Below, one piece after another: positions 53,989-64,000 of a stretch of DNA of 64,000 nucleotides. Below the pieces are notes generated by a model that was not told the origin of the DNA, ran no database searches, and worked only from the letters and a program-made list of their open reading frames with translations. How positions within the stretch are numbered: position 1 is the stretch's first letter; every line of letters starts with the position of its first letter. The stretch lies in the NCBI RefSeq assembly GCF_000253115.1, contig NC_014145.1, positions 2,108,001 to 2,172,000 on the forward strand. The letters are read 5' to 3'. The DNA is from Thiomonas arsenitoxydans (lineage in GTDB: Bacteria > Pseudomonadota > Gammaproteobacteria > Burkholderiales > Burkholderiaceae_C). Both the position numbers and the translations under genes were made by a program.

Positions 53989-55671
53989 TCAGAACGATTC
54001 CCGGAATTTTGAGGTGATCGGATAGCGCCAATCGCGGCCGAATGCGCGGTGGGTGACGCGGATGCCCGGAGGGGCCTGCCGCCGCTTGTACTCCGACAGT
54101 TTGAGCAGGTGTACCACGCGCTCGACATCGGCCCGGGCGTAGCCTGCGGCCAGCACGGTTTCCACCCGTTCGTCCTGCTCCATATAGCGCTGCAGAATGC
54201 CGTCGAGCACGTCGTACGGAGGCAGACTGTCCTGATCGGTCTGATCGGCGCGCAGCTCGGCGCTGGGCGCCCGGGTGATGATGCGCTGCGGAATGACCTC
54301 GGCCTCGCCCATTGCGGCCGCGTGCGCGTTGCGCCAGCGCGCCAGCTCCCAGACCAAGGTCTTGGTCACGTCCTTGATGACGGCGAAACCCCCGGCCATA
54401 TCGCCATAGAGCGTGGCGTAACCCATGGCCATCTCGCTCTTGTTGCCGGTGGTCAGCACGATGCGTCCGCTGTTGTTCGACAGGCCCATGAGCAAGGTGC
54501 CGCGAATGCGCGCCTGAATGTTCTCCAGCGTGGTGTCGCCGGGGTGCTCGTGCAACAGCGGGGCCAGCGTGGTGCGAAAGGTTTCGAACAGCGGCGTGAT
54601 GGGCAGCACGTCGTACCGCACGCCTAGGCGCTGCGCCATTTCTGCGGCGTCGTCGAGCGACATCTGCGCGGTGTATTGCGACGGCATCATCACCGCGCGC
54701 ACTTTGTCGGCGCCGAGCGCATCCACCGCGATGGCCAGCACCAGCGCCGAATCCGCCCCGCCCGACAGCCCGATGAGCGCCCCCGGAAATCCGTTCTTGC
54801 CCAGATAGTCGTGCACCCCGAGCACCAGCGCCGCATACACCTCAGCATGGTCGGACTTCAACGGCGCCACATGCGCCGGAGTCTGCTTGAGCACCTCGCC
54901 GCCGGTCACATCGACGCGCAGGATGTCTTCGACGAATTGCGGCGAGCGTGCCACGAGCTCGCCTGCGCGGTCGAGCACAAAAGACGCGCCGTCGAACACG
55001 ATCTCATCCTGCCCGCCCACCATTTGCGAGGCGACCAGCGCCATGCCGTTTTCCAGACAGCGCTCGCGCATCACCCGCTCGCGCTCCGCCGTCTTGCCAC
55101 GGTGATAGGGCGAGGCATTGAGCACCAGCAACACCTGAGCGCCGGCCGCGCGGGCCATGCGCGGCGCATGCGGCAGCCAGGCGTCTTCGCAAATATTGAT
55201 GCCGAAATGCGTCCCCCCGGCCTCGAACACAACCGGCTGATCGCCCGGCGCGAAATAACGGCGTTCATCAAACACCTGATAATTGGGCAACTCATGCTTG
55301 CAATAGGTCGCTTCGACCACGCCGCCCCGCAGCAGCGACGCCGCGTTGCAGGCCACCGCCTGCTGGGTCGAGGCGATCCGCGGCGCTTCGGCGGCGGCCA
55401 GCCCCAGCGGATGCCCGACGACCAGCGCCAATTCCGGCAGATCCGACAGGTCATGCGCAAGCTGCTTCAATGCGGCAGCACTGGCTTGCAGGAAGGCCGG
55501 GCGCAGCAACAAGTCTTCCGGGGGATAGCCGGTCAGCGCCAGCTCCGGGGTGACGACCACGCGCGCGCCCTGCGCATAGGCCTGCCGCGTCAGGCGAGCG
55601 ATCTGCGCCGCATTGCCCGCAAGATCGCCCACGGTCGGGTTGCATTGAATAACAGCGAGTTGGAGAGTCAT
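53989..55671 (-). CDS. nadE: Glutamine-dependent NAD+ synthetase
   Basis: Amidates nicotinate adenine dinucleotide to NAD using glutamine. The 560-residue product has a nitrilase-like glutaminase domain with the Glu of VVTPELALTGYPPEDLLLRP, the Lys region and the Cys in FGINICEDAWLP. A C-terminal synthetase domain carries LIGLSGGADSALVLAIAVDA. The start MTLQLAVIQCNPTVGDLAGN is typical, so ATG 55671 is accepted although no Shine-Dalgarno sequence is visible. That ATG shares two base pairs with the ATG of the divergent neighbour. Confidence 0.96.
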   Translation of the reverse strand: MTLQLAVIQCNPTVGDLAGNAAQIARLTRQAYAQGARVVVTPELALTGYPPEDLLLRPAFLQASAAALKQLAHDLSDLPELALVVGHPLGLAAAEAPRIASTQQAVACNAASLLRGGVVEATYCKHELPNYQVFDERRYFAPGDQPVVFEAGGTHFGINICEDAWLPHAPRMARAAGAQVLLVLNASPYHRGKTAERERVMRERCLENGMALVASQMVGGQDEIVFDGASFVLDRAGELVARSPQFVEDILRVDVTGGEVLKQTPAHVAPLKSDHAEVYAALVLGVHDYLGKNGFPGALIGLSGGADSALVLAIAVDALGADKVRAVMMPSQYTAQMSLDDAAEMAQRLGVRYDVLPITPLFETFRTTLAPLLHEHPGDTTLENIQARIRGTLLMGLSNNSGRIVLTTGNKSEMAMGYATLYGDMAGGFAVIKDVTKTLVWELARWRNAHAAAMGEAEVIPQRIITRAPSAELRADQTDQDSLPPYDVLDGILQRYMEQDERVETVLAAGYARADVERVVHLLKLSEYKRRQAPPGIRVTHRAFGRDWRYPITSKFRESF

Positions 55672-56842
55672 GGCTGAGGATTTTCGCACCGAGTTGTCGG
55701 ACGCGGTGAGCGCACTGCCCGCCGCTGACTGGGAGAGCCTGGTCGCGGCAACCCCCGGCGCCACGCCGTTTCAGCGCCATGTCTGGCTGAGCGCGCTGGA
55801 GCAAAGCGGCTGCGTGGGCGCAGAGACCGGCTGGCAGACCGTGGTCGTTTTGTTGCGGGATGCCAGCGGCGCGTTGGCCGCCGCCTGCGCGCTGTATGTG
55901 AAATCGCACTCCTATGGCGAATACGTTTTCGACTGGGCCTGGGCCCGCGCCTATGCCGAGCATGGCCTGCCCTACTATCCCAAACTCCTGCTCGCCGTGC
56001 CCTTCACTCCCGTGGGCGGTGCCAAGTTGCTGGGGCGCGACGCCACCGCGCGCAAAGCGCTGCTCGGCGAAATTCTGGCCATTGCCCGGCGCAGCGGGTT
56101 CAGCTCGCTGCACGCCCTGTTTCTCGACCCGCAGGAGGCCCAGTGGTGCAGTGCGCTCGGTCTGTTAGAGCGCACCACCCTGCAGTTTCATTGGCGCAAT
56201 CCTCCCGCAGAAGGTGGCGCGGTTTGGCCCGACTTCGAGGCTTTTATCGGCAATTTACGGCACGATAAACGCAAAAAGATCAAACAAGAGCAACGCCAGG
56301 TACGCGATGCCGGAGTTTGTTTCCGCGCCCTTGTCGGGGCAGAAATCACCGAATCGCACTGGGATTTTTTCACTCGCTGCTATCAAACGACCTACGCCCT
56401 GCACGGCTCCGATCCCTACCTGAATCGCGCATTTTTTCAGACCATCGGCGCCCAAATGCCCGAGCACTGCCTGCTGTTTATCGCCGAACGAGACAGCCAG
56501 CCCGTGGCCAGTTCGCTCGTCCTGCTCGACCCGCAAAGCCGCATCGCCTACGGTCGCTACTGGGGCGCCGTCGCCCACATTCCGGCCCTGCACTTCGACG
56601 CGTGCTATTACCAGCCCATCGCCTGGTGTCTGGCCCATGGCTACACCACCTTCGAAGGCGGCGCACAGGGCGAGCACAAAATGGCGCGCGGACTGCAACC
56701 CGTCGCCACCCGCTCGGCGCATTGGCTGGCGCACCCGCAGTTTTCGCGGGCGGTGGAAGACTATTTGGAGCGTGAATCAGCCGCTCTCGCCGAGCATCAG
56801 AACAGCCTGCAAGAGCGCCTGCCGTTCAAGGAAGTGCAGTGA
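55670..56842 (+). CDS. GNAT/FemAB-like protein (DUF482 type)
   Basis: A 390-residue soluble protein of the DUF482 peptidogalycan-biosynthesis-like family with an acetyltransferase-like fold. It has FQRHVWLSALEQSGCVG near the start, YVKSHSYGEYVFDWAWARAY, LPYYPKLLLAVPFTPVGGAK, a basic stretch GNLRHDKRKKIKQEQRQVRD, and FEGGAQGEHKMARGLQPVAT near the end. These are hallmarks of the family, whose substrate is not established. GGAGAG sits just before ATG 55670. It is divergent from nadE, with overlapping start codons, and convergent with the phosphatase gene. Confidence 0.85.
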   Translation: MAEDFRTELSDAVSALPAADWESLVAATPGATPFQRHVWLSALEQSGCVGAETGWQTVVVLLRDASGALAAACALYVKSHSYGEYVFDWAWARAYAEHGLPYYPKLLLAVPFTPVGGAKLLGRDATARKALLGEILAIARRSGFSSLHALFLDPQEAQWCSALGLLERTTLQFHWRNPPAEGGAVWPDFEAFIGNLRHDKRKKIKQEQRQVRDAGVCFRALVGAEITESHWDFFTRCYQTTYALHGSDPYLNRAFFQTIGAQMPEHCLLFIAERDSQPVASSLVLLDPQSRIAYGRYWGAVAHIPALHFDACYYQPIAWCLAHGYTTFEGGAQGEHKMARGLQPVATRSAHWLAHPQFSRAVEDYLERESAALAEHQNSLQERLPFKEVQ

Positions 56843-56854
56843 ACCCGCGGCGCT

Positions 56855-57343
56855 TCAGGCCCGCTGCGCCAACTGCTTTTCGATGAAGGCGAGCAGACCC
56901 GCGCTGGCCTGCTCCACCAGATCGAGTACCCGCTCGAAATCGCGCTCAGTACCGTAATAGGGATCGGGCACGGTGGCCACCGGCGCCTGCGGCGCAAAAC
57001 TCAAAAACAGTCGGCAGCGCGAGGCAAACTGCGGCGGGCATCGCTGCTCCAGCAAGGCGAGGTTGTCCCAGTCCATCGCCAAGAGCAGGTCGAAACGCGA
57101 AAAATCCGCATCTTCGACAGCTCGGGCACGCAGGCCAGCGAGGTCGTAGCCCCGCTCCAGCGCATGACGCTGGCTGCGACGATCGGGCGCCGAGCCCACG
57201 TGGAAGGCGTGGGTGCCGGCCGAATCGATGCGAACCCGCTTTTCCAACCCGGCTTCACGCACTCTGGCGCGAAATACGCCCTCGGCGGTTGGCGAGCGGC
57301 AGATATTGCCCATACAGACAAAGAGCACGGAAAACTCAGACAT
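56855..57343 (-). CDS. Low-molecular-weight protein tyrosine phosphatase
   Basis: A 162-residue phosphatase with the P-loop VLFVCMGNICRSPTAEGVFR (CxxxxxRS) at the N terminus and the general-acid loop VPDPYYG near residue 130. In other bacteria such enzymes act on tyrosine kinases of capsule export or on arginine phosphate. No kinase or polysaccharide gene lies beside it. ATG 57343 gives the canonical start, so the open frame to 57382 is not used. Confidence 0.92.
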   Translation of the reverse strand: MSEFSVLFVCMGNICRSPTAEGVFRARVREAGLEKRVRIDSAGTHAFHVGSAPDRRSQRHALERGYDLAGLRARAVEDADFSRFDLLLAMDWDNLALLEQRCPPQFASRCRLFLSFAPQAPVATVPDPYYGTERDFERVLDLVEQASAGLLAFIEKQLAQRA

Positions 57344-57518
57344 GGTTGAACTCACAGGAATGCAGAAATTCGGTAGACGCAATAGACATTATCCGGGCTG
57401 CAAGCCATCGAAATCACAAGTTTTGCAAAGTTGTGTCAACCCAAAGACCGGGACACGCATTAAGCCTCTGATCCAGCTTGGATCGTTTCCATCCCAAATA
57501 TTGAAAGTGCATCCCATC

Positions 57519-57725
57519 ATGAAAAAAATTGCTGCCACGCTGTTTGCTTCCCTGTTCGCCACCGTCGCCATGGCGCAAACTCCGGCCCCGGCTGCCCCTG
57601 AAGCCGCCAAGCCCGAAGCCCACAAGGAAATGAAAAAAGAGCACAAAAAGGTCGAACACAAGAAGGTTGAGCACAAAAAGGCCGTGCACAAGGAAATGAA
57701 AAAAGAAGAAAAGAAGGCTCAGTAA
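57519..57725 (+). CDS. Small exported Lys/His/Glu-rich repeat protein
   Basis: A 68-residue protein with a clear signal peptide (MKKIAATLFASLFATVAMAQ, cut after AMA). After a short Pro/Ala stretch, the mature part of about 45 residues is built from KKVEH and HKEMKKE repeats. It has about 40 percent lysine plus several histidines. It might bind metals, anionic polymers or acid equivalents, as acid-shock-like proteins do, but I recognise no family. ATG 57519 starts the only credible version; the open frame from 57213 is antisense to the phosphatase. Three hairpins follow the stop codon. Confidence 0.72.
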   Translation: MKKIAATLFASLFATVAMAQTPAPAAPEAAKPEAHKEMKKEHKKVEHKKVEHKKAVHKEMKKEEKKAQ

Positions 57726-57731
57726 GGCCTT

Positions 57732-57775
57732 CGCCTAGACGCTAGGCGCTCCGGCATGACGGCAGTACCTGCCGT
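57732..57775 (+). other. Two perfect hairpins in the 3' region of the Lys/His-rich gene
   Basis: CGCCTAG (57732-57738) pairs with CTAGGCG (57742-57748) over a 3-nt loop. ACGGCAG (57759-57765) pairs with CTGCCGT (57769-57775) over another 3-nt loop. Together with the terminator that follows, they make a row of three stems that could be a structured 3' region or a processed small RNA. Confidence 0.6.
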
Positions 57776-57789
57776 ACTTGCCCATCGAA

Positions 57790-57822
57790 ATCCCCCGCAG
57801 CAGCACCCGCGGGGGATTTTTT
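57790..57822 (+). terminator. Strong intrinsic terminator after the Lys/His-rich gene
   Basis: ATCCCCCGC (57790-57798) pairs perfectly with GCGGGGGAT (57809-57817) around a 10-nt loop and is followed by six T (57817-57822). It separates the small gene from the grpE promoter. Confidence 0.93.
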
Positions 57823-57867
57823 CATTCCGCATCGGAAAAACTGGCCTTCCTGACGAGCCGACAGGCT

Positions 57868-57896
57868 CTTGAAATTCGGCAAGACACCCCCACGCT
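57868..57896 (+). promoter_or_regulatory. Sigma-32 (heat shock) promoter for grpE
   Basis: CTTGAAA (57868-57874) and CCCCACGCT (57888-57896) are 13 bp apart, matching the RpoH pattern CTTGAAA-N13-CCCCAT. The predicted start near 57903 gives a leader of about 40 nt before grpE. Confidence 0.8.
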
Positions 57897-57943
57897 GGAA
57901 AGGTCATTTTTTATAACCGCGCGCTCACGCCGCGCTCGCGACC

Positions 57944-58474
57944 ATGCAGACTGATCCCCAGACCCCTCCTTCCGACGATCCGCAAACCGCTGACGGTGTG
58001 CATCAGGAGTTGATTCCCGAGCCCGTCCTGAGCGACGAGCTGGCGCAGGCCCAGGAAGAAATCACCAAGCTCAACGACCAATTGCTGCGCGCCCGCGCCG
58101 AGGTGGAAAACATCCGCCGCCGCGCGGAAGATGAAGCCGCCAAGGCACGCAAGTTTGCGGTGGAAGGCTTCGCCGAATCACTGCTCCCGGTCAAGGACAG
58201 CCTGGAGGCGGCGCTGGCCGACACCAGCGGCAAGCCCGATGTGCTCAAACAAGGCGTGGAACTCACCCTGAGCCAGCTCAAATCGGCCTTCGAGCGCAAC
58301 CGCCTGCTGGAAATCGCTCCTGCGGCTGGAGACAAATTCGACCCGACGTTGCACCAGGCCATTTCGGTGCAACCGGCCGAGCAGCCTTCCGGCACGGTGG
58401 TTTCGGTGCTGCAAAAAGGCTATCGGATCGCTGAACGCACCCTGCGTCCGGCACTGGTCACGGTGGCGCAATAA
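57944..58474 (+). CDS. grpE: Nucleotide exchange factor GrpE
   Basis: Speeds ADP release from DnaK and acts as the thermosensor of the chaperone cycle. The 176-residue product has an acidic unstructured N terminus, the long coiled coil ([20 protein letters not shown]) and the beta domain with [20 protein letters not shown] and [20 protein letters not shown]. It is the first gene of grpE-dnaK-dnaJ and has its own heat-shock promoter. Confidence 0.97.
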   Translation: MQTDPQTPPSDDPQTADGVHQELIPEPVLSDELAQAQEEITKLNDQLLRARAEVENIRRRAEDEAAKARKFAVEGFAESLLPVKDSLEAALADTSGKPDVLKQGVELTLSQLKSAFERNRLLEIAPAAGDKFDPTLHQAISVQPAEQPSGTVVSVLQKGYRIAERTLRPALVTVAQ

Positions 58475-58506
58475 GTCGCTGCATGGGTATGGCCAGATTC
58501 GCAAGA

Positions 58507-58534
58507 CTTGAATTCACAACAAGCTTCCTCATTT
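58507..58534 (+). promoter_or_regulatory. Sigma-32 (heat shock) promoter for dnaK
   Basis: CTTGAAT (58507-58513) and CCTCATTT (58527-58534) are 13 bp apart, again the RpoH arrangement. It lies between grpE and dnaK and would let dnaK-dnaJ be transcribed apart from grpE. Confidence 0.78.
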
Positions 58535-58547
58535 AACTAGCAGTTAA
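58533..58547. promoter_or_regulatory. Palindrome at the dnaK transcription start
   Basis: TTAACT (58533-58538) and AGTTAA (58542-58547) form a perfect inverted repeat with a 3-bp spacer, directly overlapping the end of the -10 box. It is placed like an operator, though no regulator is known to me. Confidence 0.45.
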
Positions 58548-58587
58548 AAATCAGCGCCCCGCGGCGCGGCACATTCGGAGAATTTCC

Positions 58588-60525
<1,938 letters not shown>

Positions 60526-60550
60526 TCGTCTTCAGACTTGAAGTCTCCCG

Positions 60551-60585
60551 ACGGGAGGGCCGCTAAACGCGCGGCCCTCCCGTTT
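60551..60585 (+). terminator. Long hairpin between dnaK and dnaJ
   Basis: ACGGGAGGGCCGC (60551-60563) pairs over all 13 bp with GCGGCCCTCCCGT (60571-60583), leaving a 7-nt loop and only a short T run. An alternative shorter pairing is possible: CTCCCG (60545-60550) with CGGGAG (60552-60557). It probably cuts read-through so that less dnaJ than dnaK is made, or ends the upstream message in part. Confidence 0.65.
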
Positions 60586-60622
60586 GTCCATTGTTATTGA
60601 ACCGATTCGCAAGGCAGAACCC

Positions 60623-61753
<1,131 letters not shown>

Positions 61754-61823
61754 GCCAACGACCAAAGTGCAAGGCAGGGGCAAGGGGTGCGAAAATAGCG
61801 CCCTTTGTCATCTCAAGAGCATC

Positions 61824-62928
61824 ATGGACGCAGAACGCCTCAACGCCATCTCCAACCGAATTACCGACCTCCAGCAGCGCGTTCAAGCGCTAAGGGGGTA
61901 TCTTTGACTTCGATGCTAAGGCGTCGCGGCTAATGGAAGTTGCAGGGGCGCTCGAAGACCCGCAGGTCTGGAACGACCCCAAACGAGCGCAAGAGTTGGG
62001 CCGCGAGCGCAAGTCGCTCGAAACCGTGGTGCTCGGGCTGGAGAGCCTGACCACGGCGCTGGCCGATCACAGCGAGCTGTTCGAGATGTCGCGCGAGGAA
62101 GGCGATGACGCCACCTGCGAAGCCATCGAGGCTGATGTCGAGAAGTCCGCCGACGAAGTCGAGGCGCTGGAGTTCCGCCGCATGTTCTCCAACCCGCTCG
62201 ACCCGAGCAATTGCTTCATCGACATTCAGGCCGGCGCCGGTGGCACCGAGGCCTGCGACTGGGCCAGCATGCTGCTGCGGCAGTACCTGCGTTACTGCGA
62301 ACGCAAGGGCTTCAAGACCGAGGTGATGGAAGAGACCGAGGGCGACGTCGCGGGCATCCGCAGCGCAACGATCAAGGTCGAGGGCGACTACGCCTACGGC
62401 CAGTTGCGCACCGAAACCGGGGTGCATCGCCTGGTGCGCAAGAGCCCGTTTGACTCGTCCGGCGGACGCCACACCAGCTTCGCCAGCGTGTTCGTCTACC
62501 CCGAGGTGGACGACTCGATCGAGATCGACATCAACCCTGCGGACGTGCGCACCGACACCTTTCGCGCCAGCGGCGCCGGCGGCCAGCACATCAACAAGAC
62601 CGACTCGGCGGTGCGCCTCACGCACATTCCCACCGGCATCGTGGTGCAGTGCCAGAATGATCGCTCGCAACATAAAAACCGCGCCGAAGCCTGGCAGATG
62701 CTGCGCTCGCGGCTGTACGAGCACGAGATGCGCAAACGCATGGCCGAGCAGCAGACGCTGGAATCGACCAAGAGCGACGTGGGCTGGGGCCACCAGATCC
62801 GCAGCTATGTGCTCGATCAGAGCCGCATCAAAGACCTGCGCACCAACGTCGAAATTTCCAACACCCAGAAAGTGCTCGACGGCGATCTCGACGAATTCAT
62901 CACCGCCAGCCTGAAGTCCGGCCTTTGA
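61824..62928 (+). CDS. prfB: Peptide chain release factor 2, with programmed +1 frameshift
   Basis: Reads UAA and UGA stop codons. Codons 1-27 ([20 protein letters not shown] and so on) run from ATG 61824 to CTT, followed in frame by TGA at 61905-61907. The rest of the protein continues in the +1 frame from GAC 61906 to 62928. The site has the classical parts: a Shine-Dalgarno-like AGGGGG just upstream, then the slippery CTTTGAC. The joined product is about 367 residues, normal for RF2, with the GGQ motif in [17 protein letters not shown] and the codon-recognition region nearby. The frameshift makes RF2 limit its own synthesis. Confidence 0.97.
61894..61908 (+). promoter_or_regulatory. prfB recoding site
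   Basis: GGGGGTATCTTTGAC holds the internal ribosome-pairing element, the CTT slip codon (61902-61904) and the in-frame TGA (61905-61907). When RF2 is scarce, ribosomes shift +1 and make full-length RF2. Confidence 0.95.
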
Positions 62929-62971
62929 ACCTCAACCTGATCCCCATTGCCCCGCTGAACTCCGCACTGCC

Positions 62972-64000
62972 ATGACCGCCAAACCCGACACGCCTGCCCG
63001 CATCATCCGCCTGGCGGAGTACACCCCGCCGTCCTACGCCATCGACAGCGTGCACCTGCGCTTCGATCTCGACCCCGCCAAGACCCGCGTGCACAGCCGC
63101 ATGGCGGTGCGTCGCCTTGAAGGCGCAGCCGAGTCCGCCCCGCTGGTGCTCGACGGCGAAGACATCACCTTGCTGACCCTGAAGGTAAACGGCGAATTCG
63201 TCGCCTTCCGCCAGGACGGCAACACCTTGGTGCTAGACAAACTGCCCGAGACCTTCACACTGGAAATCGAAACCCTCAATGTCCCCCAGGCCAACACCCA
63301 GTTGGCAGGGCTCTACATGTCGGGCGGCGCGTTCTTCACCCAGTGCGAGGCCGAGGGCTTTCGCCGCATCACCTACTGGCCCGACCGCCCGGATGTGATG
63401 AGCCGCTTTCACGTCACCCTGCGGGCCGACAAGGCGCAGTACCCGGTGCTGCTGTCCAACGGCAACCTGGTGTCGCAGACCGACCTGGACGGCGGCCGCC
63501 ATGAAGCGGTGTGGGACGATCCGTTTCCCAAGCCCTGCTACCTGTTCGCCCTGGTTGGCGGCAATCTGGTGTGCCGCGAACAGACCGTGCGCGCCGCGTC
63601 GGGCAAGACGCATCTGCTGCAGGTCTATGTGCGCGCGGGCGATCTGGACAAGACCGAGCACGCGATGGAGTCGCTGATCAAGGCTATCGCGTGGGACGAA
63701 CAGCGCTTCGGCCTGAGCCTCGATCTGGATCGTTTCATGATCGTGGCGGTGAGCGACTTCAACATGGGGGCCATGGAAAACAAGGGCCTCAACATTTTCA
63801 ACACCAAGTATGTGCTGGCCAATCCGGCCACCGCCACCGATGCCGACTATGACGGTATTGAGAGCGTGGTCGGCCACGAGTACTTCCACAACTGGACGGG
63901 TGACCGCATCACCTGCCGCGACTGGTTTCAGCTCAGCCTCAAGGAAGGCCTTACCGTCTTCCGCGATCAGGAATTCAGCCAGGATCTGGCCGCCGCTTCG
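62972..64000 (+). CDS. pepN: Aminopeptidase N (N-terminal part, cut by window edge)
   Basis: Zinc M1 metallopeptidase that removes N-terminal residues from peptides in the cytoplasm. The 343 codons present cover the beta-sheet N-terminal domain (IIRLAEYTPPSYAIDSVHLR, FRRITYWPDRPDVMSRFHVT) and the start of the catalytic domain. That has the substrate motif FNMGAMENKGLNIFNTKYVL and zinc site VVGHEYFHNWTGDRITCRDW (HExxH). The family is usually about 870-900 residues, so most of the C-terminal half is outside the window. It follows prfB by 43 bp. Confidence 0.97.
   Translation, partial: MTAKPDTPARIIRLAEYTPPSYAIDSVHLRFDLDPAKTRVHSRMAVRRLEGAAESAPLVLDGEDITLLTLKVNGEFVAFRQDGNTLVLDKLPETFTLEIETLNVPQANTQLAGLYMSGGAFFTQCEAEGFRRITYWPDRPDVMSRFHVTLRADKAQYPVLLSNGNLVSQTDLDGGRHEAVWDDPFPKPCYLFALVGGNLVCREQTVRAASGKTHLLQVYVRAGDLDKTEHAMESLIKAIAWDEQRFGLSLDLDRFMIVAVSDFNMGAMENKGLNIFNTKYVLANPATATDADYDGIESVVGHEYFHNWTGDRITCRDWFQLSLKEGLTVFRDQEFSQDLAAAS

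Noticed and set aside
61933..62928. prfB read as a gene starting at 61933
   Set aside because: It would lack the first domain; the upstream 27 codons plus the recoding site give a complete RF2.

Overview
The window is about 64 kb of high-GC, densely packed chromosome with almost no accessory DNA. Gene content and order point to a betaproteobacterium of the order Burkholderiales: hisZ-purA, der-bamB-yfgM-hisS-ispG-rodZ-pilW-rlmN-ndk, hfq-hflX-hflK-hflC, dapC-dapD-pilU-dapE-prmB, and grpE-dnaK-dnaJ. A Thiomonas-like sulfur-oxidiser is my guess from general resemblance only. I saw no tRNA, rRNA operon, CRISPR array, insertion sequence, prophage or toxin-antitoxin pair.

Layout. 1-2.9 kb, minus strand: carA, a LeuE-type exporter and the start of carB, cut by the window edge. 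3.2-5.7 kb: an orphan TonB-like gene and aidB. 5.8-12.1 kb, plus strand: a tightly overlapping lipid A aminoarabinose operon (arnT, one small flippase subunit, arnB, arnC, and arnA split into two genes). 12.2-14.7 kb: 4.5S RNA, trxA, rho, rpmE2. 14.8-17.9 kb: a degenerate ArnT-like membrane protein and a MATE pump. 18-26 kb, minus strand: an uncharacterised protein, an ABC-F ATPase, prmB, dapE, pilU, dapD, dapC. 26-27.5 kb: an ECF sigma factor, its zinc-type anti-sigma factor and a DUF3106 protein. 27.5-36.5 kb: ldcA, tadA, guaA, guaB, a DUF4124 protein, a phosphoribosyltransferase, purA, hisZ, DUF2065. 36.5-49.7 kb: hflC, hflK, hflX, hfq, der, bamB, a YfgM-like protein, hisS, ispG, rodZ, pilW, rlmN, ndk. 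49.8-57.3 kb: a pseudouridine synthase with long tails, scpB, a ferredoxin-type reductase, glnB, nadE, a GNAT-like protein and a low-molecular-weight phosphatase. 57.5-64 kb, plus strand: a tiny exported Lys/His-rich protein, grpE, dnaK, dnaJ, prfB with its programmed frameshift, and the start of pepN.

The genes are mostly housekeeping: nucleotide supply (carAB, guaAB, purA), lysine/peptidoglycan precursors (dapCDE, ldcA), envelope assembly and protection (bamB, rodZ, arn operon), translation and RNA handling (prfB, rlmN, hfq, rho, tadA, 4.5S RNA), and protein quality control (grpE-dnaK-dnaJ, hflKC). Regulation visible in the sequence includes sigma-32-like promoters before grpE and before dnaK, a consensus sigma-70 promoter for rho inside the end of trxA, and several factor-independent terminators.

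The most unusual signal is a dispersed 35-bp hairpin element: a 10-bp stem that varies by paired changes and a nearly invariant 15-nt loop. It has variable tails and occurs five times. Two pairs of copies bracket a single gene in opposite orientations. Other points of interest are a three-hairpin 3' region behind the Lys/His-rich gene, overlapping face-to-face start codons of nadE and its divergent neighbour, an arn operon without arnD, and an ArnT-like paralogue that has lost the family's signature motifs.
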